From positions 1 to 34,775 of the forward strand of contig JAVKDP010000064.1 in NCBI GenBank assembly GCA_040222185.1: a DNA stretch of 34,775 nucleotides, written 5' to 3'. Source of the DNA: JAVKDP01 sp040222185. GTDB taxonomy: Bacteria; Bacteroidota; Rhodothermia; Balneolales; Balneolaceae. Each line of letters starts with the position of its first letter. Position 1 is the stretch's first letter. The notes beneath the pieces were generated by a model, which saw only the letters and a program-made list of their open reading frames with translations, was not told the origin of the DNA and did no database searches. This document shows, in pieces, positions 24,196 through 32,291 of the stretch. A program made the translations under genes and the position numbers.

Positions 24196-24639
24196 TTAAA
24201 GCTCGAAAATTTCTGGTTGTTGAGCCGCTTGGTCATGTACAGGACCTGCATACACACGTAGATTAGTCAAAAGCTTTCGACCTAATCTGTTTTTTGGAAG
24301 CATTCCCTTAACGGCTTTTGTTACTAAAGAGGTAGGATCTTTTGCCAGCATATCTTCAGCGCTGGTAAAGCTCTCACCACCTGGGTAAAAACTGTGACGG
24401 AAATACATTTTATCCGTCATTTTTTTACCTGTTAATTTTACTTTCTCAGAATTGATCACGATAACATTATCGCCAGTATCCATGTGAGGAGTAAAGGTAG
24501 GCTTTGTTTTGCCTCTTAATATTGATGCTACTACAGTACTCAAACGTCCTAAAGAAACGTCTTCGGCGTCAATCAAAACCCACTTCTTCTCGATATCGGA
24601 AGGTTTTGCAGAGTATGTTTTAAAACTTAAAGTATTCAC
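24196..24639 (-). CDS. rplM: 50S ribosomal protein L13
   Basis: A 147-residue L13 with WVLIDAEDVSLGRLSTVVA, LRGKTKPTFTPHMDTGD, the INSEKVKLTGKKMTDKMY block, and KGMLPKNRLGRKLLTNLRVY near the C-terminus. It leads the ribosomal block read to the left (rplM-rpsI-rpsB-tsf). A well-formed Bacteroidota-type promoter is visible about 38 bases upstream of the start. No strong Shine-Dalgarno is seen, as is normal in this phylum. Confidence 0.98.
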   Translation of the reverse strand: MNTLSFKTYSAKPSDIEKKWVLIDAEDVSLGRLSTVVASILRGKTKPTFTPHMDTGDNVIVINSEKVKLTGKKMTDKMYFRHSFYPGGESFTSAEDMLAKDPTSLVTKAVKGMLPKNRLGRKLLTNLRVYAGPVHDQAAQQPEIFEL

Positions 24640-24676
24640 GATCTAACTCGTTTAATTTGCTTTTTTGGAAAGACAA

Positions 24677-24707
24677 CAAAGTTACGGGAAAATAATATGG
24701 ATATCAA
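24677..24707 (-). promoter_or_regulatory. Bacteroidota-type promoter of the rplM operon
   Basis: On the minus strand TTG (24707-24705) is separated by exactly 20 bases from TAACTTTG (24684-24677), a perfect match to the phylum's TTG/TAnnTTTG promoter. The expected start of transcription would leave a leader of about 30 bases before rplM. Confidence 0.7.
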
Positions 24708-24912
24708 TAACCGATTCTAAAAAAGAATACACTTGAGATTTAAAAATCTGAAGACTCATTTCGGTTCTATTGAGTGTATAGTGATGGTTTTACTTTAAGT
24801 TTTAAATCTGATAATTCAGTAACCCAATAAAAGTACGCGATCAAAGAAACATAAAGGGAAAAAGATTTGTATTTTCAGGAGAATCTAAAGGGAATAAATA
24901 AACTGTACGTTA

Positions 24913-27618
24913 ATGAGTGATATTTCGAAAAAAACCAGAATTGAATTTGAAACAGGATCAGGAACGGCGCATTTATATAGTTTATCGAAGCTGGCTGAGC
25001 TCGGTTATACTAATGTTGAAAAGCTGCCATTCTCAATTAAGATATTATTAGAGGCTGTATTAAGAGAGTTTGATGATTATGTAGTAACAGAGCAAGACAT
25101 TGAAGTGCTTGCTAATTATAATGCCAAAAGTCCTGAAGGTGAAATTCCTTTCAAACCTTCCAGGGTAGTACTCCAGGATTTTACAGGTGTACCGGCAGTA
25201 GTTGACTTGGCTGCACTGCGATCTGCAATGAAAAGAATGGGCGGTAACCCAACCGCGATAAATCCCCAGGTACCCGTTGATTTGGTAATTGATCATTCTG
25301 TACAGGTTGATATGTTTGGCAGCGATGCTGCGCTAATGTTCAACGTTGAAAAAGAAATGGAGCGTAACAATGAGCGCTACGAGTTTTTGAAATGGGGTAA
25401 AGAAGCTTTTGATAATTTTCGTGTAGTACCTCCGGGTCGTGGAATTGTTCACCAGGTAAATCTTGAATACCTGGGACGTGGAGTATTTACCAGAGAAGAA
25501 GCGGATGGAACAAAGACAGCCTATCCGGATACTTTGGTAGGTACCGATTCACATACCACTATGATAAACGGCCTTGGGATTCTGGGTTGGGGTGTTGGTG
25601 GAATTGAAGCGGAAGCAGCAATGCTGGGCCAACCTATTTATATGCTAGTTCCTGAAGTAGTAGGAATGAAATTGACAGGTAAGCTTAAAGAGGGTGTTAC
25701 TGCTACCGATTTAACACTTACAGTTACGGAAATGCTTCGTAAGCATGGTGTGGTTGGAAAGTTTGTTGAGTTTTACGGGAACGGATTGAGCAATATGAGC
25801 TTACCGGATCGTGCAACGATTGCAAACATGGCACCTGAATATGGTGCTACAATGGGCTTCTTCCCTATAGATAGTGAAGCACTTAGGTATATGACAAGAA
25901 CGGGAAGATCGCAAGATCTTGTAGAGTTAGTTGAAGCCTACACCAAAGCTCAGGGCTTATACAGAACTGATGATACTCCGGATCCGGTATTTACTTCAAC
26001 GCTGGAACTTGATCTTGGTACGGTTGAGACTTCACTTGCAGGGCCTAAGCGTCCTCAGGATCGTATTACGCTTAAGAATATGAAGACGACATTCGCAAAC
26101 TCATTAACAAGTAATGATGCAACGATGGGCTTTAACCTTGCTCAAGAAAAGCTTGCAAATAAAGGCCTGTACAAAAATGGACAGGAACTTGAAATGAAGC
26201 ATGGTGATGTGGTTATTGCTGCCATTACAAGTTGTACTAATACATCAAACCCAAGTGTGATGCTGGGTGCAGGTATTGTGGCTAAAAATGCAGTTGAGAA
26301 AGGCCTTAAAGTACCAGCATATGTAAAGACTTCATTAGCGCCAGGCTCAAGAGTGGTAACTGAATATCTTAATGAAGCCGATCTAACTCAATATTTGGAT
26401 AAGCTTGGGTTCAATCTTGTTGGCTACGGATGTACTACATGTATTGGTAACTCTGGTCCGCTTCCTGTTCCAGTTGAAACAGCTATACGCGAAGGTGACT
26501 TGATTGCTGCCGGAGTGTTATCAGGAAACAGAAACTTTGAAGGCCGTATTCATCCATGGGTAAAAGCCAATTACCTGGCGTCACCTCCATTGGTAGTTGC
26601 ATACGCATTAGCCGGAACGGTTGATATTGATCTTAGCAATGAACCTTTAGGAAAAGGATCTGATGGCAACGATGTGTACTTAAGAGACATTTGGCCTACA
26701 ACAGAAGAAATAGCCGCTGAATTAGACAATGCTATCCGTCCAGATCTATTTGAAGAGATGTATAGTGATATTTTTGACTCTCCATCTTGGGAAGCAATTC
26801 CTGTTTCAGGTGGTGAGCTATTTGGATGGAAAGAGGAGTCAACTTATATCCAGGAGCCTCCGTTTTTCTTTGATATGAAGGAGGAGCCAGAGCCAATTAA
26901 ATCAATTGTTGGTGCAAGAACGTTGGTAAAAGTTGGGAATTCCATAACTACTGATCATATTTCTCCGGCTGGTAATATCAAAGAAGATGCGCCCGCTGGT
27001 GAGTTTTTGAAATCAAAAGGAGTAGATCGTGCTGATTTTAACTCCTATGGTTCCCGAAGAGGAAATGACCGTATCATGACTCGAGGTACATTCGCTAATG
27101 TGCGTTTCAAAAATCAGTTAGCCCCAGGTACTGAAGGTGGCTTTACCAAATATCATCCAACAGGTGAGATTACTACTATCTATGATGCTTCGTTGAAGTA
27201 TAAAGAAACCGGAACACCACTTATCGGAATCGCTGGTAAAGAATATGGCACAGGTTCATCAAGAGACTGGGCCGCTAAAGGAACAATCCTTTTAGGTATT
27301 AAAGCGGTTATTGCAGAATCATATGAGAGAATCCACAGATCTAACCTGGTTGGAATGGGTGTACTTCCATTGCAGTTCAAAGAAGGTGACACTCCTGATA
27401 CAGTAGGACTAGACGGATCCGTAGAATTCACGATTCATTTGGATGACAGTTTGAAAGCCAGACAAGATGTTGAGGTAACAGCTAAAACAGCTTCCGGCGA
27501 AGAAATAAACTTTAGTGTGAAATGTAGAATTGATACACCAGTTGAAGTAGACTACTACAGAAATGGTGGAATTTTGCATACCGTGCTACTCGATTATCTT
27601 AAAAAAAGCTCTAACTAG
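24913..27618 (+). CDS. acnA: Aconitate hydratase (AcnA/IRP1 type)
   Basis: A 901-residue aconitase that isomerises citrate to isocitrate in the TCA cycle using a 4Fe-4S cluster. Cluster ligands are Cys441 (in ITSCTNTSNPSVM) and Cys507 and Cys510 (in GYGCTTCIGNSG). Other signatures are VVPPGRGIVHQVNLEYLGRG, seen through its core PPGRGIVHQVN, then GTDSHTTMINGLGILGWGVG, the C-terminal domain's SYGSRRGNDRIMTRGTFAN and GKEYGTGSSRDWAAKG. Length and domain order match the AcnA/IRP1 class. The 273-base upstream region, shared with rplM, shows no promoter of the quality seen for rplM. A strong intrinsic terminator follows. Confidence 0.97.
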   Translation: MSDISKKTRIEFETGSGTAHLYSLSKLAELGYTNVEKLPFSIKILLEAVLREFDDYVVTEQDIEVLANYNAKSPEGEIPFKPSRVVLQDFTGVPAVVDLAALRSAMKRMGGNPTAINPQVPVDLVIDHSVQVDMFGSDAALMFNVEKEMERNNERYEFLKWGKEAFDNFRVVPPGRGIVHQVNLEYLGRGVFTREEADGTKTAYPDTLVGTDSHTTMINGLGILGWGVGGIEAEAAMLGQPIYMLVPEVVGMKLTGKLKEGVTATDLTLTVTEMLRKHGVVGKFVEFYGNGLSNMSLPDRATIANMAPEYGATMGFFPIDSEALRYMTRTGRSQDLVELVEAYTKAQGLYRTDDTPDPVFTSTLELDLGTVETSLAGPKRPQDRITLKNMKTTFANSLTSNDATMGFNLAQEKLANKGLYKNGQELEMKHGDVVIAAITSCTNTSNPSVMLGAGIVAKNAVEKGLKVPAYVKTSLAPGSRVVTEYLNEADLTQYLDKLGFNLVGYGCTTCIGNSGPLPVPVETAIREGDLIAAGVLSGNRNFEGRIHPWVKANYLASPPLVVAYALAGTVDIDLSNEPLGKGSDGNDVYLRDIWPTTEEIAAELDNAIRPDLFEEMYSDIFDSPSWEAIPVSGGELFGWKEESTYIQEPPFFFDMKEEPEPIKSIVGARTLVKVGNSITTDHISPAGNIKEDAPAGEFLKSKGVDRADFNSYGSRRGNDRIMTRGTFANVRFKNQLAPGTEGGFTKYHPTGEITTIYDASLKYKETGTPLIGIAGKEYGTGSSRDWAAKGTILLGIKAVIAESYERIHRSNLVGMGVLPLQFKEGDTPDTVGLDGSVEFTIHLDDSLKARQDVEVTAKTASGEEINFSVKCRIDTPVEVDYYRNGGILHTVLLDYLKKSSN

Positions 27619-27638
27619 AAAAGAGTCAATAGTTTAAG

Positions 27639-27668
27639 TCCCTAACCTTTTAGGTTAGGGATTTTTTT
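27639..27668 (+). terminator. Intrinsic terminator of acnA
   Basis: TCCCTAACCT (27639-27648) pairs perfectly with AGGTTAGGGA (27652-27661) across a three-base loop, followed by seven T (27662-27668). It starts 20 bases after the aconitase stop. Confidence 0.95.
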
Positions 27669-27730
27669 GTTTTTGGCATAGGGAAAAGTGATCTTTTATA
27701 GTTTAATTTCTTGCCCAAACGGGATACTTA

Positions 27731-28864
27731 ATGGCCGAAAATTTTAAGCATATGCAGCTTCTATTGCACGCGATAGAAGGGATCAATCGTACAATGGAGC
27801 TAAAGTCGTTGCTTCTGAAGTGTATGAACTCTTCGGCTCAGGTGATGGAAGCAGAGGCGAGTTCTTTAATGCTTCTGGATGAATTATCCGGTGAACTTCA
27901 TGTTAGCATTCCAACAGGGCCGATTAAGGACAAGATAAAAGGAATGAGCATCCCAAAAGACAAAGGGATTGCGGGTTGGGTTCTAAAAAATAGAAAGCCA
28001 TTTATTTCCAATTCTTTAAAAGACAGTGATATTTTCTGGGGGGAATTAAGCGCAGATTTTCAAACACGAAATATTTTATGCGTACCACTAATCAATTCCA
28101 AGAACGAAGCAATTGGTGTTATACAAGTACTCAACAAATTAGAAGATAAAGATTTTGAGAAAGATGAAATCCCTGTGTTTGAATCGTTAGCTGGTCATAT
28201 TGCATTATCTATTGAGAAAGTAAAAGAGGTTGATGAGCTAAAGAAGACCATAAAAGAAAAGGAAGAACACTTCAAAGATATTCATCAGGATTTACGAAGT
28301 AACCTGGCTGCAATAAATGCCTTGATTCAACTTGAAGTTCCTTCAATTGAAGATACTGAAGCTCAATTTACACTAAGGGCAACTGGATCTCGTATCGAAG
28401 CTATTTCAAATGCCCATCATGTTCTGTACAACCAGGACGAATTTGAGGTACTGGACTTAGGTCGGTATTTAGGCCGACTAACTTCTATCGTCTCTGAGAT
28501 ATTTGAAGATCCGGATAAGGAAATAAGCTTGTCGTTGGATATTGACAAGATTGCTTTGAAAGCCAATGTAGCCTTAACTGTAGGGCTAATCGTTATAGAG
28601 GTACTTGTATATCTTTATAGAGATGCTTTCGAATTAGAGAAGTTTGGGAAAATCAGTCTAGCGGTAAAAAAAGATGGTAGTAACTGTATCTTGATAAGCT
28701 TATCGGATGATGGTTCAGGTCTTAATGAGAGTCTCGATGGAGGATCAGAAGATTCGCTTGGAGCAATTATCATTAAAACCCTTGCCAGTAAATTGAAAGC
28801 AACACTTACTCAACGTGAAAACGAAGAGGGTGGAACCACCTTTAGTATCTTGTTCTATAACTGA
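27731..28864 (+). CDS. GAF-domain protein with degenerate histidine-kinase core
   Basis: 377 residues. A GAF sensor domain (about 20-160) includes the segments KGIAGWVLKNRKPFI and CVPLINSKNEAIGVIQVLN. A linker helix leads to a DHp-like segment of the HisKA_2/HWE type (DIHQDLRSNLAAINALIQLE), then an HATPase-like domain. The kinase core looks inactive. The His that normally precedes Arg in the H-box is Gln186, although His185 remains. The two Asn of the N-box (typically NELVTNA) are Ile289 and Tyr294 in IEVLVYL. The G-boxes are partly kept (DDGSGL at 326-331, SLGA). There is no membrane segment, so it is cytosolic. It may act as a ligand-responsive scaffold or pseudokinase. Adjacent genes give no partner. 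Confidence 0.8.
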   Translation: MAENFKHMQLLLHAIEGINRTMELKSLLLKCMNSSAQVMEAEASSLMLLDELSGELHVSIPTGPIKDKIKGMSIPKDKGIAGWVLKNRKPFISNSLKDSDIFWGELSADFQTRNILCVPLINSKNEAIGVIQVLNKLEDKDFEKDEIPVFESLAGHIALSIEKVKEVDELKKTIKEKEEHFKDIHQDLRSNLAAINALIQLEVPSIEDTEAQFTLRATGSRIEAISNAHHVLYNQDEFEVLDLGRYLGRLTSIVSEIFEDPDKEISLSLDIDKIALKANVALTVGLIVIEVLVYLYRDAFELEKFGKISLAVKKDGSNCILISLSDDGSGLNESLDGGSEDSLGAIIIKTLASKLKATLTQRENEEGGTTFSILFYN

Positions 28865-28883
28865 GACAAGTAATTTTTAAGTC

Positions 28884-29414
28884 TTAGCCTTTAGCAGCTT
28901 CTGCGGCTTCAGCTTCAACCCAGAACTTGATGAAATCTTCTCCATCTTCAGAAGTGATTTTATCTGTGGCTACTTCCTCCATCAAAGGATTATAGATCTT
29001 AATTAGCGGAAGGGTAGTTACATTATAGTTATCCAATAACTCCTTCTGGAATTTTATTTCCTGCATACTTGGATTTGAGTCGTCAGGTTTTTCCAGGACG
29101 ATCTTTTTAACTGCAACATCCTTTCTAAACTCTAAAATGGAATCAATATCATCTTCAATTTCATCGCACTTTACACAGTTTTTAGCAGTGAGAAATATAA
29201 TGGTATGAGAGCCCTCAACAGGTAGTTCTTCAATAGTTTTCCGACGCCGTTCTAATTGTTTCTCAGTGAGCTTTTGAACGGGAGATGTGATTTGAGCTGC
29301 AGGCTCAGGAAGAGTTTGTAACCCAAGCACATCATATACCAGTTGCTTTTGTTGCCAGCCAAAGTAGCCAGCCATAGAAATCGTAATTATAGAAATAAAG
29401 ATTAGTTTTTTCAC
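28884..29414 (-). CDS. Membrane-anchored thioredoxin-like protein with CVKC motif
   Basis: A 176-residue protein. A hydrophobic N-terminal segment (residues 4-19, LIFISIITISMAGYFGW) lacks a clear cleavage site, so it is probably an anchor. A charged linker (EKQLERRRKT) follows, then a thioredoxin-like domain: strand HTIIFLTAKNC, redox motif C-V-K-C at about residues 80-83, and later the NVTTLPLIKIYNP segment with the cis-Pro position (TLP). It probably acts on disulfides in the periplasm, but no partner is evident. It is the last minus-strand gene before the convergent GAF gene and lies 87 bases downstream of the deacetylase. Confidence 0.72.
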   Translation of the reverse strand: MKKLIFISIITISMAGYFGWQQKQLVYDVLGLQTLPEPAAQITSPVQKLTEKQLERRRKTIEELPVEGSHTIIFLTAKNCVKCDEIEDDIDSILEFRKDVAVKKIVLEKPDDSNPSMQEIKFQKELLDNYNVTTLPLIKIYNPLMEEVATDKITSEDGEDFIKFWVEAEAAEAAKG

Positions 29415-29501
29415 CCCGATAAATATTTATTAGTACCCGCCTCAACCTAAAAAATTATCGCGTGCTTAACTTTAGAACTTTTTAATAAAAGAACCCTAAA
29501 A

Positions 29502-30455
29502 CTAGTTACCCAGCTCTCGAACAAACTCAGGGGTAGCCGGATCGCCTTTGAAAAAGTCTCCTTTCATTCCTCTTGAAATAGCGATTCGTTCTAATATTGA
29601 AATTCCCCAATCTCCAAACTTTGTAATCCCGGCCCGGTAAGCTTCATCTTCCAAAGCTTTTTCCTGAGTTACAAAAGTGTAGCCATGCTTTTTATACACT
29701 GCAGCCAACTCATCAAAATATTCTGAATTCAGAAGATTTGCATGAATAAGTAAAGTCTGTGAAATGTTTCTTGCAAAAAGATCATTCGATACCCTTTCAA
29801 AGTATAGAATTTTCTTTTCCATATAGTCGACGTATGCTTCCCCAATCTTTCTCATGAGCTCGGCATTTTGTTTATCATGAGCTACTGAGTACGCTTTTGC
29901 AAATATATAATCTTCGTTATCTATGGTAACCGGCGCTTCCACATATCCGTGATTTGTCAAGAAATGGGTTAAGGAATCAGAATGAGCTTTAGATAGCCCG
30001 CTTCTTAGGTAAGGGTGACGGAAAAAGCGTACTTCCATATCATACTTTTTGGCCAGTTCCTTTGTAATTATTTCTCCTTTCAGCACATCTGTTGTGAAGT
30101 CCTCGAAGCTAGATCTATGATAATTCATATGGGAATAGGTGTGATTCCCGAGTTCATAGCCATTTGATAACCAGTATTCAATTAGAGCGAGTTGGTTTTG
30201 GTCTGGCTTTCCATTTCTGTATAGCTTTCTTTCGTTTACATAGCCAATCGCAGGAATATCAAATTCATCAAACGTCTTGATAAGATTTTGAGTGATTTGA
30301 AGAGACAGGGTGTCATACTTTGTGCCGTATCTTACAACTGGTAGATCATCTACGGTAACAACTACTTCTTTGATTTGAGCAAAGCCTAATGAATAGAGTA
30401 GGGATAACAAAATCAGGAGTAATAGTTTCATGATCAATGCTTTTATATCCACCAA
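29502..30455 (-). CDS. Secreted polysaccharide deacetylase (NodB fold)
   Basis: 317 residues from the first ATG. An ATG at 30431 (MKLLLLILLSLLYSLGFAQ) gives a standard signal peptide and leaves an 11-base gap after the monooxygenase stop, so the real start is probably 30431 rather than 30455, which overlaps that gene. Motifs of the NodB/carbohydrate esterase 4 fold are VVTVDDLP (a variant of TFDDGP with catalytic and metal Asp), the metal-binding GNHTYSHMNYH, and RHPYLRSG. It removes acyl groups from sugars or related substrates outside the cytoplasm; the true substrate is unknown. Its place at the end of the polyketide operon is unusual and suggests a role in modifying or anchoring the product, or simply read-through. 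Confidence 0.83.
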   Translation of the reverse strand: MVDIKALIMKLLLLILLSLLYSLGFAQIKEVVVTVDDLPVVRYGTKYDTLSLQITQNLIKTFDEFDIPAIGYVNERKLYRNGKPDQNQLALIEYWLSNGYELGNHTYSHMNYHRSSFEDFTTDVLKGEIITKELAKKYDMEVRFFRHPYLRSGLSKAHSDSLTHFLTNHGYVEAPVTIDNEDYIFAKAYSVAHDKQNAELMRKIGEAYVDYMEKKILYFERVSNDLFARNISQTLLIHANLLNSEYFDELAAVYKKHGYTFVTQEKALEDEAYRAGITKFGDWGISILERIAISRGMKGDFFKGDPATPEFVRELGN

Positions 30456-31603
30456 CTTTCTAGCCCACGCATGGTGAAAAGTTCGGCGAGTTTTTTATTT
30501 GTTGAAGATTTTAGAATCGTTTTAAGAAATAACTTTTTCAAAGGCTGAAAATTGGATTTTCTCCCCAGTCTCATATTGATTTCAGCACGGCGTGCTACTT
30601 TTCTTGCTATACTTCTTTGTTTTGATGAGTAGGCAAACAAATCCGAAATAGGCTGATGCCTGGATAAGCCTCTGCAATAGGATAATATACTGGCCAACTC
30701 CCACGCATCTAACCACCCGAGGTTCATGCCTTGCCCTCCAATGGGGCTCACTACATGAGCAGAGTCGCCTGCCAGTAAAACTCTCTCCCTTACAAAAGTT
30801 TCAGCCAGATAATGTTGAACACCAAATCCACTTGTCATCGTATTTGAAACCAGTGGGATAGTATGATTCGTCCGTTTATGAACTAAATCTGCCAGCAATT
30901 GAGGCGTGGGATCAGAAATAAATTTATCTGTTTTCACAACCCATCTTCTTTTTTTCCCAGGAAGCGGGAAACATTCAACTAAACCTTCTTTTGTAAGATA
31001 TACTACAGCGTCGTTATCATATCCAGTGGAATCATCAAAATCTCCCATGATATAGGTATCCGGGTATTTTTTACCTTTGAAGCGAATACCCGATGACTCA
31101 CGAACGATGCTGTTTTTTCCATCACATCCAATCAGGTAGGCTCCAAATATTTCATGCTTTACATCATCTTTTACAAAGGAAACTGAAACCTCATCCTGGT
31201 TATGGCTGATATCGATAACCTGAGCTTCCTGGATAAGACCTTGAGGTGCTAGTTCTAGAAAATGATCTCTAAGGATTCGCTCTGTTTCAAATTGAGGGTT
31301 GATAAGAATATGATTGTATGGAAGCGGGCAATCTTTAAATGAAATTTCTCCTAGTTCATTAATCCCATCACTGGCTATTCCTTTTTGAACTTTTATTCCG
31401 GCTGATAAAAACCTTTCTACGATTCCAAGTTTTTCAAACAGCTCCAGACAAACCGGATGTATTCCTAATGAACGAGACCCTTGAACCAACCCGGTTCTTT
31501 GTTCGAGTATCGTACAAGCAATCCCATGATGATATAGGCATATTCCCATGAATAGACCAACAGGGCCTCCTCCAACTATTATGATATCTTCAGTATTATT
31601 CAT
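30443..31603 (-). CDS. FAD-dependent aromatic monooxygenase (PHBH family)
   Basis: A 386-residue flavoprotein hydroxylase. The N-terminal Rossmann motif IIVGGGPVGLFMG is followed by the FAD-ribose Glu in CTILEQRTG. A DG motif lies at GCDGKNSIVRESSG near residue 170, and the second FAD motif LLAGDSAHVVSPIGGQGMN near 280. These are the three hallmarks of p-hydroxybenzoate-hydroxylase-like (UbiH/PgaE) enzymes, which hydroxylate phenolic rings using NAD(P)H and O2. It overlaps the methyltransferase gene by 8 bases, so translation is probably coupled. By context its substrate is likely the ring made by the type III PKS; a flavoprotein does this step in Streptomyces griseus SrsC. Confidence 0.9.
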   Translation of the reverse strand: MNNTEDIIIVGGGPVGLFMGICLYHHGIACTILEQRTGLVQGSRSLGIHPVCLELFEKLGIVERFLSAGIKVQKGIASDGINELGEISFKDCPLPYNHILINPQFETERILRDHFLELAPQGLIQEAQVIDISHNQDEVSVSFVKDDVKHEIFGAYLIGCDGKNSIVRESSGIRFKGKKYPDTYIMGDFDDSTGYDNDAVVYLTKEGLVECFPLPGKKRRWVVKTDKFISDPTPQLLADLVHKRTNHTIPLVSNTMTSGFGVQHYLAETFVRERVLLAGDSAHVVSPIGGQGMNLGWLDAWELASILSYCRGLSRHQPISDLFAYSSKQRSIARKVARRAEINMRLGRKSNFQPLKKLFLKTILKSSTNKKLAELFTMRGLESWWI

Positions 31604-32288
31604 GGATAAGGAGAAGTCTGAACGGAAATAATCTTTGAACTTTCCATTCCGATGATACGACTTTCAAAAGCTCTTTTTTGGTATAGCTTCGTTTTATAGA
31701 AGTTAACCCGTCTTCTGTTATGAAAGAGTCCCGGAATAATGGCCTGGAAAATATATTGAAGAGCAGGTATCCAAGATCACTTCTTTCAATATCATTAAAA
31801 ACTACCAACCTTTTAGCAAGGGATTTGGCATCTTTCAGAGTAGCTTCAAAAGCAACCTCATCAAGGTGGTGAATGACATGATTTGATATAACAAAATCGA
31901 ATAGTTTAGATTCACGTACTAAATCAGATGAATTACAGTGTCTGTATTCTATATTGGGGTTTTCTGGTAGTTCTTGTACAAAATCAACGGATCGACTGTC
32001 CATTTCGATAGCAGTAATTTTCAGTTTAACACCATCTTTTTTAGCCCAGCCCGAAAGTGCTACAGGTATATCTCCTCCGCCAAAACCAATATCCAAAAGG
32101 GTATAGACTTGTTGAGCATCGTGCATAAGAGGTCTTAGGATTGTCTTGTAGACAATTTTCCATTGAGATAATAAAGCATTAATTGTTGAAAATTGCCGAT
32201 AAGTGTTCTTTAGCTTTTTTGGATCACAATCCGCTTTATCCATCAGCTCAACTAAATCAACCTGTCGGGTTTTCAAGAATAAAGGCAT
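31596..32288 (-). CDS. Class I SAM-dependent methyltransferase
   Basis: A 230-residue soluble methyltransferase. Motif I is LLDIGFGGGDIPVAL (about residues 63-77). An acidic residue at the end of strand two (TAIEMDSRSV) would bind the ribose. Motif IV is FDFVISNHVIHHLD, typical of ubiquinone/menaquinone-type and polyketide O- or C-methyltransferases. It starts 3 bases after the PKS stop and overlaps the next gene by 8 bases, strong evidence for one pathway. In S. griseus the equivalent SrsB is a different, membrane-type methyltransferase, so this would be an independent solution to the same step. Whether it methylates O or C cannot be read from sequence. Confidence 0.88.
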   Translation of the reverse strand: MPLFLKTRQVDLVELMDKADCDPKKLKNTYRQFSTINALLSQWKIVYKTILRPLMHDAQQVYTLLDIGFGGGDIPVALSGWAKKDGVKLKITAIEMDSRSVDFVQELPENPNIEYRHCNSSDLVRESKLFDFVISNHVIHHLDEVAFEATLKDAKSLAKRLVVFNDIERSDLGYLLFNIFSRPLFRDSFITEDGLTSIKRSYTKKELLKVVSSEWKVQRLFPFRLLLIHE

Positions 32289-32291
32289 TAC

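Noticed and set aside
24727..24779. Inverted repeat ATACACT/AGTGTAT enclosing AGATT/AATCT upstream of acnA
   Set aside because: Only 7 and 5 pairs with competing alternatives in AT-rich DNA; too weak to call a regulatory structure.
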